This document shows, one piece after another, positions 1 to 8,292 of a stretch of DNA of 64,000 bases; position 1 is the stretch's first letter, and each line of letters begins with the position of its first letter. A model generated the notes under the pieces. It saw only the letters and a list, made by a program, of their open reading frames with translations, did not search any database and was not told the DNA's origin. This DNA comes from Rhizobium sp. P32RR-XVIII (GTDB lineage: Bacteria > Pseudomonadota > Alphaproteobacteria > Rhizobiales > Rhizobiaceae), in contig NZ_JABAIH010000003.1 in assembly GCF_012641395.1 (NCBI RefSeq), positions 682,001 to 746,000 on the forward strand. The letters are read 5' to 3'. A program made the translations under genes and the position numbers.

Positions 1-213
1 CATCCTGTCGTCTCCGGCATGCCGGAAGAGGAGGATGGCTGGAATGGCTACCGCGGCTTCGCGCATGAGGTCGCCGCCAAGCTCTTTGCCGAGCGGCTGC
101 CGGAGTGCGAAATCTACTTCGCAGGTCCCCCGATGATGGGGCAGGCGATACAGAAGATGCTGATTGATCTCGGCGTGCCACCTGCCCAGGTTCACTTTGA
201 CCAGTTTTATTGA
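1..213 (+). CDS. Multicomponent monooxygenase reductase, C-terminal end (partial)
   Basis: The frame is open from the window edge and ends in the residues HFDQFY. The segment CEIYFAGPPMMGQAIQKML is the end of the NAD-binding lobe of a ferredoxin-NADP reductase-type protein. The CxxYxxGPP pattern and the terminal FDxF/Y are typical of reductases that feed soluble di-iron monooxygenases (phenol, propane and methane hydroxylase types). Such proteins pass electrons from NADH through FAD and a 2Fe-2S cluster to the hydroxylase. Only about 70 residues are visible, so the hydroxylase class cannot be told. A LysR gene starts 3 bases after the stop and is probably co-transcribed. Confidence 0.75.
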   Translation, partial: HPVVSGMPEEEDGWNGYRGFAHEVAAKLFAERLPECEIYFAGPPMMGQAIQKMLIDLGVPPAQVHFDQFY

Positions 214-216
214 CCG

Positions 217-1149
217 ATGAAACTCCGCCAGCTCGCATACTTCGTCAAGGTCGTCGAAGTCGGCAACATCACGAAAGCCGCCGAGCAACTGAATCTTGCC
301 CAAACGGCACTTGGAATCCAGATCCGCAACCTGGAGGATTCGCTGCAGATCCAGCTGCTCGAGCGGCACTCGCGTGGCGTCAGCGCGACACCCGCCGGGA
401 AGCTGCTTTATGAGCGCGCGCTGGAGATCCTCCAGCGCATCGAAGACACACGCCGCGACCTGATTTCGCTCGGCGGCGAGCGCGTGCGGGTGCGTCTCGG
501 CGCAACGCCGAGCATATTGAAGCTGATCGGCACCGACGTTCTGGTCGCGGCCAATGAGCAACTGCCGGGCATCTCGCTGCATCTCGTCGAAGAGCTGAGC
601 TTCGTGCTGTCGGATGCGCTCGAGCGTGGCGAGCTCGACTATGTGCTTGCCTATGATATCGAGGATAGTCCCGGCGTGCGTCGCATAGCGCTCATGGAAG
701 AGGATCTGCTGCTGGTTTCAGCACCGGATGGGAAGGCGGTTGAGCCGAATGTCTCCTTCCGGCAGGCGGTCGCTGGCGACCTCGCACTCGTTTCCAATCG
801 CGATATCATATGGCGGCGCGTGCATGAAACGGCGTCGCGCTTGTCGCTCGACGTAAAGATCACCTATCAGGTGCAATCCATGGAGGCGATCAAGGCCCTG
901 ATCCTGCACGGCGTCGCCCATAGCATCATGCCTTATGGCATCGTTTCGGAAGAAATAGAGGCGGGCGAACTCATCGCCCAGCGGATAGAGCGGCCGGACG
1001 TCAAGCTGACGCTGTACCTTGCGCATGCCTCGAACAAAGGCCTTGCGGACGAAGGCCAGTTCCACGCCTTCATCGACAGTATGGTCGGAAAGCTTGCGAA
1101 GGCGATCGGTGCCTACGCTCATCCGATAGACCGGATAGTGGAAAGCTGA
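217..1149 (+). CDS. LysR-family transcriptional regulator
   Basis: This is a 310-residue protein of normal LysR length. Residues 1-60 form the winged helix-turn-helix (KLRQLAYFVKVVEVGNITKAA, with a second helix near SLQIQLLERHSRG), followed by a periplasmic-binding-protein-like effector domain to about residue 295. The N-terminus resembles the Nac/CbbR-like branch. It starts 3 bases after the monooxygenase reductase stop, so it probably belongs to that transcript and may control it. The effector is unknown. A weak 6-bp inverted repeat follows the gene at 1171-1188. Confidence 0.88.
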   Translation: MKLRQLAYFVKVVEVGNITKAAEQLNLAQTALGIQIRNLEDSLQIQLLERHSRGVSATPAGKLLYERALEILQRIEDTRRDLISLGGERVRVRLGATPSILKLIGTDVLVAANEQLPGISLHLVEELSFVLSDALERGELDYVLAYDIEDSPGVRRIALMEEDLLLVSAPDGKAVEPNVSFRQAVAGDLALVSNRDIIWRRVHETASRLSLDVKITYQVQSMEAIKALILHGVAHSIMPYGIVSEEIEAGELIAQRIERPDVKLTLYLAHASNKGLADEGQFHAFIDSMVGKLAKAIGAYAHPIDRIVES

Positions 1150-1170
1150 TCCACAATTTATCTTTGATCT

Positions 1171-1188
1171 AGGCAATATGATTTGCCT
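1171..1188. promoter_or_regulatory. Small inverted repeat in the LysR / decarboxylase-like gap
   Basis: The sequence AGGCAA-TATGAT-TTGCCT is a perfect 6-bp inverted repeat with a 6-base spacer, 21 bases after the LysR stop and about 150 bases before the next gene. It could be a regulator-binding site or the base of a weak terminator. There is no T-run after it. It is listed only because the 128-base gap holds no other signal. Confidence 0.25.
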
Positions 1189-1277
1189 TGGACATTTGCT
1201 GCGACGCACTTGATGATCACGGCGAATTGAGAGGTTCCCGGCGCCGAAAATCGGCGAATGAGCAGCATTGATCAAAC

Positions 1278-2339
1278 GTGATTCAATGGGTGGCCAAAGG
1301 TTGCCAAAGGCTCGTTTTGCCGGGTTGTTGGGGAGAGAGAATCCTGAGATCTTCGCTTCGTTTGTCCTTCGGCTGCTGGAATTATGACCGGACGCGGGCA
1401 ATCATGGACAGAACGGTCGTGCCCGATGGTATCGACCTTATTTATCTGAACATGCCGGTGGAGGAGACCTTCTTCCGCATGCTGCGCCATCGTGAATTCG
1501 ATGTTGCCGAGATGTCGCTGTCATCCTACGTGATGTCCCATTTCACGGAAGACCGCCCTTTCGTGGCGATCCCGGTCTTTCCCTCGCGCTATTTCCGGCA
1601 TTCGTCGATCTACGTGAATGCAGCGGCAGGCATCCGCGAACCGGCCGACCTTGTCGGCAAACGCGTCGGCAGTCCCGAGTATCAGATGACCGCGCCTGTT
1701 TGGATCCGCGGCATCCTTTCTGACGAATACGGCGTCAAGGTCGATGACGTGACGCATTATACGGGCGGTGAGGAGGAGCCGAACCGTCCGGAAAAGCTTG
1801 CTCTCGACCTGCCGGAAAATATCCGTGTCAAGCGGATTGGCCCGACCCAGACACTGTCCGCAATGATCCGCGACGGGGAGATCGATGCGCTCTTCACCGC
1901 CCGCAAGCCTTCTTCCTATGCCGGTCCAAACGGCGGGGTACGGCGGCTTTTCGAAGATTTTGTCGATGTGGAACGAGCCTATTTCCGCAAGACGAACATC
2001 TTTCCGATCATGCATACGATCGTTATTCGCCGGGAAATCTACGAAGCGCACCGCTGGATCGCTCAGTCTCTTTATAAGGCTTTCGCCGAAGCGCAGTTAC
2101 GCATCTATCGTGAACTCGAGGAGACCGCCGCACTCAAGGTGATGCTCCCCTGGCTGAACGCACATGTCGAGGATGTCCGGCGTATCATGGGCGACGATTA
2201 CTGGAGTTACGGCTTCAAGCAAAATCGCGAAACGCTGGATACCTTCCTGCGGTACTCCTACGAACAGGGGCTCTCGAAAAGGCGTCTTCGAGCCGAAGAC
2301 ATTTTCGTTCCGGAGACCATGGAACACTTCGTCATCTAA
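1278..2339 (+). CDS. 4,5-dihydroxyphthalate decarboxylase-like protein (periplasmic-binding-protein fold)
   Basis: From about residue 27 (SLRLSFGCWNYDRTRAI) the protein follows the pattern of 4,5-dihydroxyphthalate decarboxylase and its relatives: an early W-x-Y-x2-T segment, a central EFDVAEMSLSSYV, PVFPSRYFRHSSIYVN, and LVGKRVGSPEYQMTAPVW. The characterised enzyme removes one carboxylate of 4,5-dihydroxyphthalate to give protocatechuate. The start is uncertain: the open frame begins with ATG at 1278, but a purine-rich GGGGAGAGAG lies at 1330-1339, so translation may begin near 1341-1362 at a non-ATG codon. No signal peptide is seen, which favours an enzyme over a solute-binding protein. A second related protein lies at 8293-9159. 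The substrate is inferred only. Confidence 0.7.
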   Translation: MIQWVAKGCQRLVLPGCWGERILRSSLRLSFGCWNYDRTRAIMDRTVVPDGIDLIYLNMPVEETFFRMLRHREFDVAEMSLSSYVMSHFTEDRPFVAIPVFPSRYFRHSSIYVNAAAGIREPADLVGKRVGSPEYQMTAPVWIRGILSDEYGVKVDDVTHYTGGEEEPNRPEKLALDLPENIRVKRIGPTQTLSAMIRDGEIDALFTARKPSSYAGPNGGVRRLFEDFVDVERAYFRKTNIFPIMHTIVIRREIYEAHRWIAQSLYKAFAEAQLRIYRELEETAALKVMLPWLNAHVEDVRRIMGDDYWSYGFKQNRETLDTFLRYSYEQGLSKRRLRAEDIFVPETMEHFVI

Positions 2340-2465
2340 GCAATCAGCCAGCCGGCAGGGTAGTGCGCTATGCAGGCGCCGTATATCTGCTTTGCCGCTG
2401 CCCGTCTTTCCATTTTAGCACTTGGCGCTTATATGCAGTGCAACATAATGGCGGAGACAGGAACG

Positions 2466-2669
2466 ATGACGACATTGGCTTTTCGAAATGAAGGCAATTC
2501 CGAATGGGTCCGCAGTGCGTTCGGCGGATTTTTCGACGGCATGAGCCTCATCAGCGCAGCTCGCGAGTGCTCGCGGGCTCGGCGTGAACGCCGGGCGCCC
2601 TCACGAGCCGCCCTGCACAGCCTTGGGATCGACGAAACGGCTTTCGAGCGCACCTACAAACGGCGTTGA
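2466..2669 (+). CDS. Small hypothetical protein (67 aa)
   Basis: The 67-residue frame starts at an ATG preceded by GGAGACAGGAACG. The end, with AARECSRARRERR and then LGIDETAFERTYKRR, resembles short rhizobial proteins with an Arg-rich stretch followed by an LGID-type tail. An in-frame ATG at 2370 would add 32 residues but has a poorer ribosome-binding site. A strong hairpin terminator follows the stop, which supports a real single-gene transcript. There is no signal peptide or clear membrane segment. Its function is unknown. Confidence 0.6.
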   Translation: MTTLAFRNEGNSEWVRSAFGGFFDGMSLISAARECSRARRERRAPSRAALHSLGIDETAFERTYKRR

Positions 2670-2685
2670 ATCCCTTTAGACATAC

Positions 2686-2724
2686 ATGAAAAAGCGGCGA
2701 TCAGATCGCCGCTTTTTCATTTTA
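2686..2724. terminator. Strong bidirectional-type hairpin terminator
   Basis: ATGAAAAAGCGGCGATC at 2686-2702 and its exact reverse complement at 2704-2720 form a 17-bp inverted repeat. The A-run on one side and T-run on the other allow termination in either direction. It closes the small gene ending at 2669 and would also stop reverse-strand transcripts. Confidence 0.9.
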
Positions 2725-2996
2725 GACATCCTGCAGACGAAACCACGCCGACGAGGAAGCCGACACCTGCAGCAGCAAAGCCACCGGCGAGACGCGTGGC
2801 TGCCACGCATAGATCTTTCAATAGTTTACAGCGCGAACCGCCGCTTGGCAGGTAAAGGTTTCCGCGCATTTGAACAGCTACGCGCGGCTTTTGCCGATGC
2901 CGGAACGACGTCCCCCCGCATTCGAACTCCTCACGCCGCAGCGAAGTAAAATTTATTCGCTTTACATCAGCGTTAAGTTTTTTTATCGTCATCTCT
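2725..2996. other. Intergenic region upstream of the second LysR gene
   Basis: The 272 bases hold no convincing gene. The last 60 bases before the LysR start at 2997 become AT-rich (TTCGCTTTACATCAGCGTTAAGTTTTTTTATCG), as expected of a promoter. No known motif could be assigned. Confidence 0.4.
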
Positions 2997-3917
2997 ATGA
3001 AAAATATAACTTTTCGACAGCTCAGATCGTTACTCGCGATAGAGACTCACGGAAAGATCGTTGACGCTGCGAAGGTGCTCGGCCTCACTGCACCGGCAGT
3101 CACATTGCAACTTAAGCAACTCGAAGCCGAAGCAGGTGTCCAGCTTTTCGAACGCATGGCCCACGGCATGTACCCGACGGAAGCGGGGAGGGCCGTCCTT
3201 GCTGCCGCTCGCGATATTAATGATCGCCTTCACCTGCTGAGCGATGAGATGAACGCGTTCAAGGGTCTTAAACGTGGCCGCATCACGGTCGGCGCTGTTT
3301 CGACCGTACGGTATTTCGCAAAGCCGATGCACAATGCCTTTTCAGCCGAGTTTCCGGATATTGACCTCGAAGTTATCATCGACCGTCGCGCCGAGACGAT
3401 CGAGCGGCTGAAGAACCGGACCATCGACATCGCGCTCGTCGGCAGGCCGCCACGCAACATCTCGGTTCGCGCCGCCATCTTTGGGGAGCATTCTCTGGTT
3501 GTTGTCAGCGCTCCCAATCATAGCCTAGTCGGCCGCTCGGCCATTTCAAAGGCTGAAATCGCGGAGGAACATTTCATCGTTCGTGGCTTAGGTTCGAGCA
3601 CCCGGATATTCTTCGAGCGTTTCATGAACGAGGTTCCTGGCAGGGCGGCTCGTGCGAACACGGAAATGGACGGCGTCGAGGACATCAAGCGGGCCGTCAT
3701 GGCCGATACCGGCGTTGCATTTCTTGCCGCCCACAGCGTTGCAGCTGAAGTTCAGGCGGGCAAACTTGCTATCCTCGACGTCGCCGGTCTTCCGATCCGC
3801 TGTCAGTGGTTTGCCGTCAGCCGCACTGACCGGGCGATGACCCCGGTCATGACGGCCTTTCAAGAGTTCCTGGTCCGGCAGAGCGGTAAATTTCTGCCGG
3901 ATGCCCAGCCACACTGA
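2997..3917 (+). CDS. LysR-family transcriptional regulator
   Basis: This 306-residue protein has an N-terminal winged helix (ITFRQLRSLLAIETHGKIVDA, QLKQLEAEAGVQLFERMAHG) and a LysR substrate domain containing TVGAVSTVRYFAKPM. It resembles CbbR-like regulators in overall pattern. It ends 7 bases before the convergent stop of the reverse-strand hydrolase gene, so it is not in that operon. It may still control it or the decarboxylase-like gene. The effector cannot be predicted. Confidence 0.87.
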   Translation: MKNITFRQLRSLLAIETHGKIVDAAKVLGLTAPAVTLQLKQLEAEAGVQLFERMAHGMYPTEAGRAVLAAARDINDRLHLLSDEMNAFKGLKRGRITVGAVSTVRYFAKPMHNAFSAEFPDIDLEVIIDRRAETIERLKNRTIDIALVGRPPRNISVRAAIFGEHSLVVVSAPNHSLVGRSAISKAEIAEEHFIVRGLGSSTRIFFERFMNEVPGRAARANTEMDGVEDIKRAVMADTGVAFLAAHSVAAEVQAGKLAILDVAGLPIRCQWFAVSRTDRAMTPVMTAFQEFLVRQSGKFLPDAQPH

Positions 3918-3924
3918 ATTTTTC

Positions 3925-4776
3925 TCAGGCACTTGCCTTGAGGAATTCAATGACGCGCGCGTTAGTGCTCGCTTCGTCTTGGGCCGAAACCGGAACATCC
4001 CAATATTGCGAGCCCGGAATGCATTCCTGCAGATAGCGTGCTGCCGATGTCGCGTGTGACGCGTCGGAGCCTGGCACGATCAGGGTCGGGATGCTGAGAC
4101 GCAGCAGGTCCTCCGGTTCGGCACCGGGCGACGTGTCGCGGTCCAGAAGGCTCCGGACCATGCCTGCGAGGATCAGTTTGTATTGCTCGACGTTCTGCTT
4201 CGCATAGCGTTCTGCAAACTCGGGGTCGGTGCGCAGGGCCGAAACCCACGGGCCGACGCGCGCGTCCTTGCCGAAGGCGCTGCCAGGTTGCCTGGCAAGA
4301 GCAACGACAGCTTCGAGCCCATTCTGATGAACGAAGGCCAGGTGCTCGGCAAAGCGCTGGTGCCCGTTGATCCGGTATTTGGCACCGCCGACGGGCCAGA
4401 AAAGCACCATGCCTGCTGTTGCTTGCGGGTACGCGACGCCGAACGCAACGGCGACACTGCACCCCATGCAACCGCCCATGACGTAGGCCTTTTCGATATT
4501 GAGCGCGTCGAGCATGCCCTTGGCGTGGTGAGCATAATCGACCCATTGCAGAGGCTCAACGCGGCCACCGGTCTTGCCGGTGTCGCGGCGGTCAAAGGCG
4601 ATGCAGGTATAGTTCTTCGAGAGATTGTCGAGGAACTTCACTTGCGAATAAATGCCCTGGGTGCGCCATTTTTCCACGTCGGCATCGAAGCCGCCGGGCG
4701 CGCACATCAGCAGGGGAGGACCGGAGCCGAACACCTCGTAATAGGTGTCGATTCCATTGATGGTAACATTTGCCAA
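3925..4776 (-). CDS. Alpha/beta hydrolase with a cysteine nucleophile elbow
   Basis: The 283-residue protein has the alpha/beta-hydrolase plan: NGIDTYYEVFGSGPPLLM, the oxyanion region, FDRRDTGKTGG, and the nucleophile elbow VMGGCMGCS. Cys103 stands where Ser is usual (G-x-C-x-G). Cys occurs at this place in dienelactone hydrolases, but the sequence otherwise looks like an ester/C-C-bond hydrolase. Near the C-terminus PGSDASHATS offers an Asp and a His, and there is no later His in the usual place. It lies after the RraA-like aldolase gene on the same strand and is probably the last gene of that operon. A role in hydrolysing a ring-cleavage product or lactone is inferred. Confidence 0.8.
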   Translation of the reverse strand: MANVTINGIDTYYEVFGSGPPLLMCAPGGFDADVEKWRTQGIYSQVKFLDNLSKNYTCIAFDRRDTGKTGGRVEPLQWVDYAHHAKGMLDALNIEKAYVMGGCMGCSVAVAFGVAYPQATAGMVLFWPVGGAKYRINGHQRFAEHLAFVHQNGLEAVVALARQPGSAFGKDARVGPWVSALRTDPEFAERYAKQNVEQYKLILAGMVRSLLDRDTSPGAEPEDLLRLSIPTLIVPGSDASHATSAARYLQECIPGSQYWDVPVSAQDEASTNARVIEFLKASA

Positions 4777-4832
4777 GGTTCACCTCCTTGAATGGATGCC
4801 CCGACCGCAAAGCGGCCGCGGGCTTGAATGGG

Positions 4833-5525
4833 TCAGAGGCCTTCGCAGCCAAGGCGCTGGAGCGTTTCGTCGACCCAGAGCTTGGGATCGAGCTTGCCGG
4901 CCAGGGTATTGGCGACGGTCTTGGATTCGGCCTCGTGCTTTTTGGCAGCGGCTTGGTAGAGGGCTTCGGTCTGGTCGTAGGGGACGCAGAGCAGGCCGTC
5001 ATCGTCGCCGATGATGAGGTCGCCCGGTTCGATCACCATGCCGCCCAGCGAGATCGGCACGTTGATCTCGCCCGGACCGTCCTTATAGGGGCCGCGATGG
5101 GTGACGCCGGCGGCGAACACCGGATAGGTATTGGCGCGGATCCAGCCATAGTCACGCACGGCGCCGTTGATGACGACGCCGACGACGCCAATGGCGCGGG
5201 CATGCGACAACATCATTTCCCCGACCAGGGCGTTGGAAAGATCGCCACCGGCGTCGACGACGATGACGTCGCCCGGTTCAGCCATCTTGAGGGCCTTGTG
5301 AATCATCAGATTGTCACCCGGACGGGTCCGGACAGTGAAGGCTGCGCCGGCCATGGCGCCACCGGCATGGAGCGGGCGCAGCGTCGGGCCGCCGGCGCTC
5401 AGACGGTTCATGGCGTCGCTGACGCAAGCCACCGGGACATCGAGAAAGCGCTTGGCGGTTTCGGCGGTCACCTTGCGGTGGCGCGGCATGATTCTGAATC
5501 CGATGGACACGATCGTTGCTTCCAT
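4833..5525 (-). CDS. RraA-family aldolase, probable 4-carboxy-4-hydroxy-2-oxoadipate aldolase
   Basis: The 230-residue protein is an RraA/HMG-CHA aldolase family member. Typical parts are RPGDNLMIHKALKMAEPGD, GVVGVVINGAVRDYGWI (metal/substrate loop with R-D), and a GDDDGLLCVPY motif near residue 180. In the protocatechuate and gallate meta pathways this class II aldolase (LigK/ProA type) splits 4-carboxy-4-hydroxy-2-oxoadipate into pyruvate and oxaloacetate. The LigJ-like hydratase at 7210-8250 makes exactly that substrate, which supports this reading over the RNase E regulator role. An internal Met at residue 13 (MPRHRKVTAETAK) could be the true start. It precedes the hydrolase gene by 56 bases. 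Confidence 0.8.
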   Translation of the reverse strand: MEATIVSIGFRIMPRHRKVTAETAKRFLDVPVACVSDAMNRLSAGGPTLRPLHAGGAMAGAAFTVRTRPGDNLMIHKALKMAEPGDVIVVDAGGDLSNALVGEMMLSHARAIGVVGVVINGAVRDYGWIRANTYPVFAAGVTHRGPYKDGPGEINVPISLGGMVIEPGDLIIGDDDGLLCVPYDQTEALYQAAAKKHEAESKTVANTLAGKLDPKLWVDETLQRLGCEGL

Positions 5526-5638
5526 TTTTTCGTTGAAAGAGTGCCGACGCGGGAGCCGATGGGTGACATGGATCGCGTCGGTAGGATCAAGAGCCGGGCG
5601 GGATGGTCCCCGCCCGGAAGAGGTCTATTGCCTAGGGC

Positions 5639-6748
5639 TTATTCCCAGGGCATCAGCGAGGCATGGATCACGTTCGGCACGCCCTTGCCGCCGACCGACT
5701 CGATGGCCAGCGCCGCGTCCTTGAGGCCGAACTTATGAGTGGTGATCATGTCCAGCGGGAAGCGGTTGGAGGCGATCTGCTGCAGGGCCAACTCGCAGGC
5801 CTCGTAGCTGTGGCCACGAGCGCTCTTCATGGTGATGGCCTTGACCGTCATCTTTTCGAGCGGGAAGTTCGGGAACTCCTTGAGCTCGCCCTGCACCAGG
5901 ATGGTGCCGGCCTTGCGCTTGAGAGCTTCGATGCCCAGCGTGATCGGGATCGTGCCGGCGCCGGCGGTGCAGTCGAGCGAAACGTCGACGCCTTTGCCGC
6001 CGGTGATTTCCATGATGCGCGCCAGCGGGTCTTCCTTCTGCACGTCGATGACGTAGTCGGCGCCGAGCTTCTTGGCAACTTCCAGGCGGGCAGCGTCCTT
6101 GCTGGTGCCGGTGACGATGATGAGGGAAGCGCCGGCCTGCTTGCAGATGACGGTCTGGGACAGGCCCTGCTGGCCGGGACCCTGGATCAGCACGGTCGAG
6201 TTATAGCCGACGCCCGAATCGAACAGCGACCATTCGATGCCGTTGGCCATCGGGGTAACGAGGCCTGCCAGTTCGGGCGAAACGCCCTTGGGCACGTGGT
6301 GGACCACGGCGTTCCACGGCAGGTAGACATATTGCGCAAAGCCGCCCCAGAGATGGGGAGCACGTTCGGCCGAGGTATAGCCGTAGCGGATGCCTTCGGG
6401 ATTCTTGCGCCAGTCGGTGTTTTCACAGTGGCGGTACTGGCCACGGTGGCACCATTCGCACTTGCCGCACATGACATAGTGTTCGACGAAGACCAGATCG
6501 CCTTCCTTGAAGCCCTTGCGGCGCGTGAACTCGCGGCCCGCCTTGGCGATATAGCCGATGTTCTCATGGCCCATGATGGTGGGCGCATTGTTCGGCGGCG
6601 TCTTGAACAGCTTGACGTCGGTGCCGCAGATGCCGGCAACTTCCATCTTGAGAAGCGCGCCGTCTTCCGGAATATCCGGCATCGGAAATTCCTGGATTTC
6701 CATTTGGCTAGGTCCGGTGCGGACCGCGGCGAGAACCTTTTCAGTCAT
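5639..6748 (-). CDS. Zinc-dependent medium-chain alcohol dehydrogenase
   Basis: The 369-residue protein is a canonical zinc MDR enzyme. Catalytic zinc ligands are Cys41 (GICGTDVK) and His61-Glu62 (MGHENIG). Structural zinc ligands are Cys94, 97, 100 and 108 in CGKCEWCHRGQYRHC. The nucleotide-binding domain has VLIQGPGQQGLSQ, a variant of the glycine motif. It sits 113 bases upstream of the aldolase gene on the same strand, so they may share a transcript. It would oxidise an alcohol or diol, or reduce an aldehyde, from the aromatic route, but the substrate is unknown. Confidence 0.87.
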   Translation of the reverse strand: MTEKVLAAVRTGPSQMEIQEFPMPDIPEDGALLKMEVAGICGTDVKLFKTPPNNAPTIMGHENIGYIAKAGREFTRRKGFKEGDLVFVEHYVMCGKCEWCHRGQYRHCENTDWRKNPEGIRYGYTSAERAPHLWGGFAQYVYLPWNAVVHHVPKGVSPELAGLVTPMANGIEWSLFDSGVGYNSTVLIQGPGQQGLSQTVICKQAGASLIIVTGTSKDAARLEVAKKLGADYVIDVQKEDPLARIMEITGGKGVDVSLDCTAGAGTIPITLGIEALKRKAGTILVQGELKEFPNFPLEKMTVKAITMKSARGHSYEACELALQQIASNRFPLDMITTHKFGLKDAALAIESVGGKGVPNVIHASLMPWE

Positions 6749-6901
6749 GCGTCAACTCCTTGCGCTTGGCAATGGCCGGCTGCGGACCCCGCATCCGGCG
6801 CTTGATGTTTTTCCATATTCAGTTTTGACAAGGGCAGGGTCGCTGCCCTATGTAACCTCTTACCGGCCGCCATCGGGGCGTCGGCTTTCCCGTTCGAAAC
6901 C

Positions 6902-7198
6902 ATGCTCAAGACAGCTTCCAGAAATGCCGAGCACGTTGCCGCAATCCGCCAGATAAAGGCCTGGACGCGCGAACGCTTTTCGCTGTCCGAAGACGTATCC
7001 GTCATGGTGGCAGAGGTCGCCTGCGGCATGCCGGGCTGCCCGCCGCTGGAAACGATCGTGACCTTCTGGACGAGCCCCGAAGCACGACACGTCTTCAAGG
7101 CCTTCAAGCCGGCCCGCGAAATGACGCCGGACGACCTGCCGCCCTATTGGATGAAGAACGCCATCGTCTCCGACAGCGAAAATCCGAACTGCTGCTGA
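6902..7198 (+). CDS. Conserved hypothetical protein (98 aa) with a C-terminal Cys pair
   Basis: The frame MLKTASRNAEHVAAIRQ, VMVAEVACGMPGCPPLETI and DDLPPYWMKNAI matches my recollection of a short conserved protein in Rhizobiales that ends in a Cys-rich tail (here NCC). It carries four cysteines: CGMPGC and the terminal pair, suggesting metal or redox chemistry. It is convergent with the LigJ-like gene (12 bases apart) and divergent from the alcohol dehydrogenase. It therefore interrupts what would otherwise be one reverse-strand block. Reverse-strand frames over the same DNA are low-complexity shadows. Confidence 0.7.
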   Translation: MLKTASRNAEHVAAIRQIKAWTRERFSLSEDVSVMVAEVACGMPGCPPLETIVTFWTSPEARHVFKAFKPAREMTPDDLPPYWMKNAIVSDSENPNCC

Positions 7199-7209
7199 GC
7201 GGGGGCGGC

Positions 7210-8250
7210 TCATGCCGCCCGGCCCGGCCGCCCGCGCGCGGTCAGTTGCTTGTCGAGCCGCGGATAGACGCGGCGCGCATTGCCTTCGAAGACCTTGTAG
7301 CGGCTCGTCTCGTCAAGCGAGCTCAGCTGGTCGATATAGCGCTTGGTATCGTCGTAATGATGCCCGGTCTCCGGATCGATGCCCTTGACAGCGCCAAGCA
7401 TTTCGGAGGCGAAGAGGATGTTGTCGACAGGGATGACCTTCGACATCAGCTCGATGCCCGGATAGTGATAGACACAGGTATCGAAGAACACGTTGTTCAG
7501 CAGATGCTCAGTCAGAAGCGGCTTCTTCATCTCCTGTGCCAGACCGCGATACCGGCCCCAATGGAAGGGAACGGCGCCGCCGCCATGCGGGATCACGAAT
7601 TTCAGCGTCGGGAAATCCTTGAAGAGATTGCCCTGGATGAGCTGCATGAAGACCGTCGTGTCACCATTAATATAATGTGCGCCGGTATGGTGGAAATTCG
7701 GATTGCAGGACGAGGTGACGTGGATCATCGCTGGCACGTCGAGCTCACAGAGCACTTCGTAGAGCGGATACCAGTGCTTGTCCGTCATCGGCGGATCGGT
7801 CCAGTAGCCGCCGGACGGATCGGGATTGAGGTTGACGCCGACGAAATCCAGCTCCTCGACCATCCGCCGCAATTCGGGAATGCAGTTCTTGGGCGCGGCG
7901 CCGGGATGCTGCGGCAATTGGCCGACAGCAGCAAAATTATCCGGCAGAAGCTTGCAGATGCGATGGATCAGATCGTTCGACATCGCCGACCATTGCATGC
8001 TGACGGCTTCCGTGCCGACGTGATGCGCCATACCGGCGGCGCGCGGCGAGAATATCGTCAGGTCGCTGCCGCGCTCCTGTTGAAACTTCAGCTGCGGCGC
8101 AACCGATTCGCGGAGCATGTCGTCGGAAATGCCAAGCTCGGTGCTTTGCGGGCGGCGCATTCCATCTGCAAGACCGGCGAGCTGCTTGTCGCGGAACTGA
8201 TGCAGCGCCTGCGGCTCGGTGGTGTAGTGTCCGTGAATGTCGATGATCAT
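7210..8250 (-). CDS. ligJ: 4-oxalomesaconate hydratase-like amidohydrolase (LigJ family)
   Basis: The 346-residue protein aligns by eye along its whole length with LigJ of Sphingobium: IIDIHGHYT at the start (metal-binding His6 and His8), TIFSPRAAGMAHHVG, GVNLNPDPSGGYWTDPP, VPAMIHV, FVIPHGGGAVPFHWGR, VFFDTCVYHYPGI, and EGNARRVYPRLD near the end. LigJ hydrates 4-oxalomesaconate to 4-carboxy-4-hydroxy-2-oxoadipate in the protocatechuate 4,5-cleavage and gallate pathways. The next gene upstream, 42 bases away, is a decarboxylase-like gene, and an RraA/LigK-type aldolase lies further down the same strand. No LigAB-type dioxygenase is visible in the window. Confidence 0.85.
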   Translation of the reverse strand: MIIDIHGHYTTEPQALHQFRDKQLAGLADGMRRPQSTELGISDDMLRESVAPQLKFQQERGSDLTIFSPRAAGMAHHVGTEAVSMQWSAMSNDLIHRICKLLPDNFAAVGQLPQHPGAAPKNCIPELRRMVEELDFVGVNLNPDPSGGYWTDPPMTDKHWYPLYEVLCELDVPAMIHVTSSCNPNFHHTGAHYINGDTTVFMQLIQGNLFKDFPTLKFVIPHGGGAVPFHWGRYRGLAQEMKKPLLTEHLLNNVFFDTCVYHYPGIELMSKVIPVDNILFASEMLGAVKGIDPETGHHYDDTKRYIDQLSSLDETSRYKVFEGNARRVYPRLDKQLTARGRPGRAA

Positions 8251-8292
8251 GGCGGTGTCCTTGAATACCGTTGCACGCGGTGAAGCCAGGCT

